Shown here in pieces: positions 61,306-64,000 of a stretch of 64,000 bases of DNA. Below the pieces are notes generated by a model. The model was not told the DNA's origin, did no database searches, and saw nothing but the letters and a program-made list of their open reading frames with translations. Both the position numbers and the translations under genes were made by a program. Location: assembly GCA_964611035.1 (NCBI GenBank), contig CAZSWT010000006.1:25725-89724 (forward strand), read 5' to 3'. This stretch comes from B33-G16 sp964611035 (GTDB lineage: Bacteria; Desulfobacterota; DSM-4660; Desulfatiglandales; B25-G16). Numbering within the stretch: the first letter of the stretch is position 1; every line of letters starts with the position of its first letter.

Positions 61306-62232
61306 ATGTTAATCACAGGAAAGAGAAAGAGAAAATTGGATAAAAAATTACTTTCGTTTGCAGACGGGTCAAAAGTAATCCCAGGGCTAGCCATTAATGA
61401 CCAGTTAAAAGAACTCCTTTTTGAAATCGGATTTACAACAGACCTAAATGTTGGGGAAACAGTTTTACCTCCTGCCAAATTTGGTCCGGTATGCAGATAC
61501 AATGCTGAAGGCAAAATTGTAATCCACAAAGACAAGCCAATGGAAACAGCATATAGGCAAGTTGAGTGGACATGGGAGCAGTGGGCAGGCCGTTGGGAAA
61601 CTGAAACTCAATCAAAAATTGTTGATGTGCCATATCAAAGATACCCAAGAACTCTTATTCCACCGCCATGCATAGAGCTTTCTGTAACTCAAAATCCAGA
61701 GAATGAAAAATTCATCGTTGCTCCTGATCACGAAATTAATTTTCAAGAACCTGACGCCTTATTGCATGCCATAAATATTTTTTTAGAAATTTTTGGGCAG
61801 TGTCAAGTGCTATCTGAAAACTTGGAAGGTTACACAATAGCCAATGTGACACGCCTAAATTGGAGGATATTACCGCCAGGAAAGTGGCCATGGAAAAAAG
61901 TTGAGAAACATGTTAAACCATTGGTCAATCAAGCATCTGAACAGAATCAAGTCGTTATAAGGTACAGGCTTCAAGCCATCACAGCCTTCGATCCCGAGTT
62001 CGTTGCCATTGGACAGGCCGGTTTCTCTGGTTACCTCATTTTTGGATTTCCTAAAAAGAATCTATATGTCCTTGAATCACTCTATTCCGGTAATGCCACA
62101 TATATATTTGAGGAAGAATGGGAAGAATTATCGAAATTAACAAAAGCACAAATTCTGCAAGAAAATCTACAGAAGGATAGGATTATCCACAGGGAACCAT
62201 GGAAAGCAAAAATGGATAAGCTATTGAGATAA
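61306..62232 (+). CDS. Orphan cassette protein of unknown function
   Basis: 308 aa, soluble, no signal. Basic start, many Trp/Pro in the middle (WTWEQWAGRWETE, LPPGKWPWKKVEKHVKP), and a C-terminal strand-rich domain. GGAGGGG precedes the ATG by 6 bp. No family recognised. Single-gene cassette between two attC-like sites. Confidence 0.7.
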   Translation: MLITGKRKRKLDKKLLSFADGSKVIPGLAINDQLKELLFEIGFTTDLNVGETVLPPAKFGPVCRYNAEGKIVIHKDKPMETAYRQVEWTWEQWAGRWETETQSKIVDVPYQRYPRTLIPPPCIELSVTQNPENEKFIVAPDHEINFQEPDALLHAINIFLEIFGQCQVLSENLEGYTIANVTRLNWRILPPGKWPWKKVEKHVKPLVNQASEQNQVVIRYRLQAITAFDPEFVAIGQAGFSGYLIFGFPKKNLYVLESLYSGNATYIFEEEWEELSKLTKAQILQENLQKDRIIHREPWKAKMDKLLR

Positions 62233-62311
62233 AAAAAGCAAACAAGAGGTTGAAGGAAGACTGGCATATCCGCTGCGCTCCTTTGCCAACCTCTTAACCG
62301 AGTCGTTCGAG
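62233..62311. mobile_element. attC-like integron recombination site, degenerate ends
   Basis: The inner palindrome (GAGGTTG/CAACCTC and GGCA/TGCC) and the loop CCGCTGCGCTCC closely match the site at 59748-59822. The end boxes (AAAAAGC and GTTCGAG) are off consensus, so it may be an old or inactive site. Confidence 0.55.
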
Positions 62312-62323
62312 GTATGAATACGG

Positions 62324-63934
62324 GTGAGCTTTAAGACTAAAAAAATAGTCTTGTCTGTATATGTGGCGAAGGACGGATTTAAGGCAGCAGAGCAAGTACT
62401 TAAGCCCGATGCTGAATTCACGAAAACCTCCACCAACCCTGACGGCAATGAGCTGGGTACTCTCTTTATCAAAAATAGCACGTCTAATACTCCACCTTGG
62501 GCGCCTCTGTTCTCTGGTATCGTGGCTCCAGAGAAACTAGGTAGAAATCAATCAACTGGTGCCCTTTTCGTTGTAAAAGAGCAAGGGCGGTTGTTCCTGA
62601 TCTGCTTTGGTCAAGGGCGTTATCTGTTGAAGACAGGGTGTATAGAACCGAATTTCGGTCTTCATACAGCTCTAAACATCCTTGAGCCAGAGAGTATACG
62701 AAGCATTGATAAATCGTCGTTGGAGGCTCAGCCCAAACAAGCCAGGGAACAGTCCGGAGAAGCGGTAGGCCTGCAGTTTTTCGGTATCGACATAGAACGC
62801 GACCTTTTACGGGCAATAACCGGATCGCCCAAGGAGAAATATTTTGGGAAGCGGGTGTCCGGTGGTGATCCCTTCAAAATTTCGGTTGAAATCCAGCTCA
62901 GTGACATAAGGGAGTTGCTTCGAAAGATTTGGGCTGCTTACAATGATGACTCTTACAAGAACGGACCATTCTCATGGATTGACCACATTGGGGAAGTTAA
63001 GGATAAGGAACTTCATCATGACCTTGACAAACAACTTGTAGAGAAGCTGGATCTGCGCGACATTGTCCATGTATGGCTTTGCGCACCAAGAATAATTGAC
63101 TGGGATAGAGTGGTCGGGTTCAGGTATTCAAAAGGCAATAAGGCTATTCAATACCATGATACTCGTATTGACGAATGCCTTGATGAAATAGCAAAGAAAG
63201 GTTTCGATATTGATTTGCTTAATAGAAGAAGGATTTTGGCAGTCGATGAAAACGGTTACACTGTATTTGAAGATACAGTTTACCGCTTCATTTATGCAGA
63301 GCTATGGCGCGATGGATTAGCGTATATTCTGAATGCTGGAAAATGGTATGCAGTTAACGAGGATTACGTTAAGAGAGTACAAGAGCAATATGAAGCAAGC
63401 CAGTCAAAGCGATACAAAAAGAAGTTACCCCAATATGATGATAAAACGGAAGGTGCTTATAATAAACGCGTTGCTGATAGTGATCCATCTGTATTTGCCT
63501 TATTGGATAGAAATAATATATTACTCCCTGATGCAGCGAGTCCTATTGAGCCGTGCGATCTGTATCGGCGTGAAAAAGAATTGATCCATGTTAAACGGTA
63601 TGGTGGTTCAAGTGTTTTGAGTCACTTATTTAACCAAGGATTGGTCTCAGGAGAATTATTACAGAGTAGCATGCAGTTTAGAAAAATGTTTAACGACAAA
63701 CTACCGAATCACTTAAAAATCGATGATATCGAAAACATGCCAGATCGTCAGGAATATACCATTGTATATGCGATTATCAGTGAGCAAGAAAAGGGATTGA
63801 ACGTCCCTTTCTTTTCAAAAATTAGCCTGAAACACGTAGTAAACCGACTGGAGGCGTTTGGTTTCAACGTACGGCTGGCAAAGATACCCGTATCAGATAT
63901 CAAGAAAAAAACCAAGTTATGTCCGCCTGCGTAA
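62324..63934 (+). CDS. DUF6119 / TIGR04141 family sporadically distributed protein
   Basis: 536 aa, the family's usual length. I recognise the DUF6119 pattern: an N-terminal start like VLSVYVAKDGFKAAEQVL, the GRYLLKTGCIEPNFGLHTALN segment (about 104-124), VGLQFFGIDIERDLLRAITG (about 148-167), and KRYGGSSVLSHLFNQGLVS (about 425-443). The family is scattered across bacteria and often found with defence genes; function unknown. Start GTG 62324, with a weak GAGG upstream. Last gene of the visible array. Confidence 0.85.
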   Translation: MSFKTKKIVLSVYVAKDGFKAAEQVLKPDAEFTKTSTNPDGNELGTLFIKNSTSNTPPWAPLFSGIVAPEKLGRNQSTGALFVVKEQGRLFLICFGQGRYLLKTGCIEPNFGLHTALNILEPESIRSIDKSSLEAQPKQAREQSGEAVGLQFFGIDIERDLLRAITGSPKEKYFGKRVSGGDPFKISVEIQLSDIRELLRKIWAAYNDDSYKNGPFSWIDHIGEVKDKELHHDLDKQLVEKLDLRDIVHVWLCAPRIIDWDRVVGFRYSKGNKAIQYHDTRIDECLDEIAKKGFDIDLLNRRRILAVDENGYTVFEDTVYRFIYAELWRDGLAYILNAGKWYAVNEDYVKRVQEQYEASQSKRYKKKLPQYDDKTEGAYNKRVADSDPSVFALLDRNNILLPDAASPIEPCDLYRREKELIHVKRYGGSSVLSHLFNQGLVSGELLQSSMQFRKMFNDKLPNHLKIDDIENMPDRQEYTIVYAIISEQEKGLNVPFFSKISLKHVVNRLEAFGFNVRLAKIPVSDIKKKTKLCPPA

Positions 63935-64000
63935 TAACGTCCCCGAACACTTATAAGGCCTCCGGCTGTCAATAGAAAAACTACTCCATTACGAAAAATA

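Overview
The window reads as one contiguous stretch of an AT-rich bacterial chromosome, probably a Gram-negative anaerobe of the former Deltaproteobacteria (Desulfobacterota-like). This is inferred from gene content: LPS heptose and acyl transfer genes (hldE C-terminal half, an LpxL-like acyltransferase), type IV pilus genes, cobalamin-binding radical SAM proteins, an FmdB zinc ribbon, DUF3842 with a CooT-type protein, and NtrC/sigma-54 signalling. No rRNA, CRISPR array, complete insertion sequence or integron integrase is visible.

1-31 kb is mostly core genome: purE-tsaC, rapZ with a left-handed beta-helix protein, a minus-strand set rng / radical SAM-DUF2344 / PilS-like kinase / pilC, groES-groEL, comF, a MinD-like ATPase with a J-domain/RodZ-like helix-turn-helix protein, hldE, tRNA-Arg, and parA-parB preceded by a canonical parS site, which suggests proximity to the replication origin. 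Then follow plsY, DUF3842-cooT, and a dusB / ispH-UbiA fusion / glycosyltransferase operon. A cysteine synthase fused to a CysRS-like domain that has lost both ATP-binding signatures lies before two tRNA-Ser genes and a Panacea-type toxin-antitoxin pair.

31-43 kb mixes an accessory segment (putative cassette genes, one good attC-like site, an orphan RadC N-terminal domain, a Fic protein) with housekeeping genes (rpe, fmt, def, rsmG, yjbQ, infA, mobA, a WbqC-like gene, a geranylgeranyl-reductase-family oxidoreductase, rtcA and a thioesterase).

43-55 kb holds a minus-strand cluster: LpxL-like acyltransferase, B12-binding radical SAM protein, GAF histidine kinase, enolase-superfamily epimerase and a PP-loop ATPase split by an in-frame TAG. 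A divergent NtrC-type regulator sits beside it. Three copies of a TGCACA-N6-TGTGCA palindrome and a good sigma-54 promoter flank the regulator, and a hybrid sensor kinase follows. I read this as a self-regulated, apparently uncharacterised pathway.

55-64 kb is an array of orphan or barely known genes separated by attC-like imperfect palindromes whose end boxes agree from cassette to cassette. It resembles a cluster of attC sites lacking an integrase in view. The cassettes carry an MBL-fold hydrolase with a membrane partner, a GIY-YIG-like mini-protein with a partner, a DUF6119/TIGR04141 protein and several orphans, content that suggests genome defence or conflict.

Dispersed palindromic elements (three nested inverted repeats sharing a core, one 239-bp inverted-repeat element, three GC-rich hairpins) sit in the intergenic gaps.
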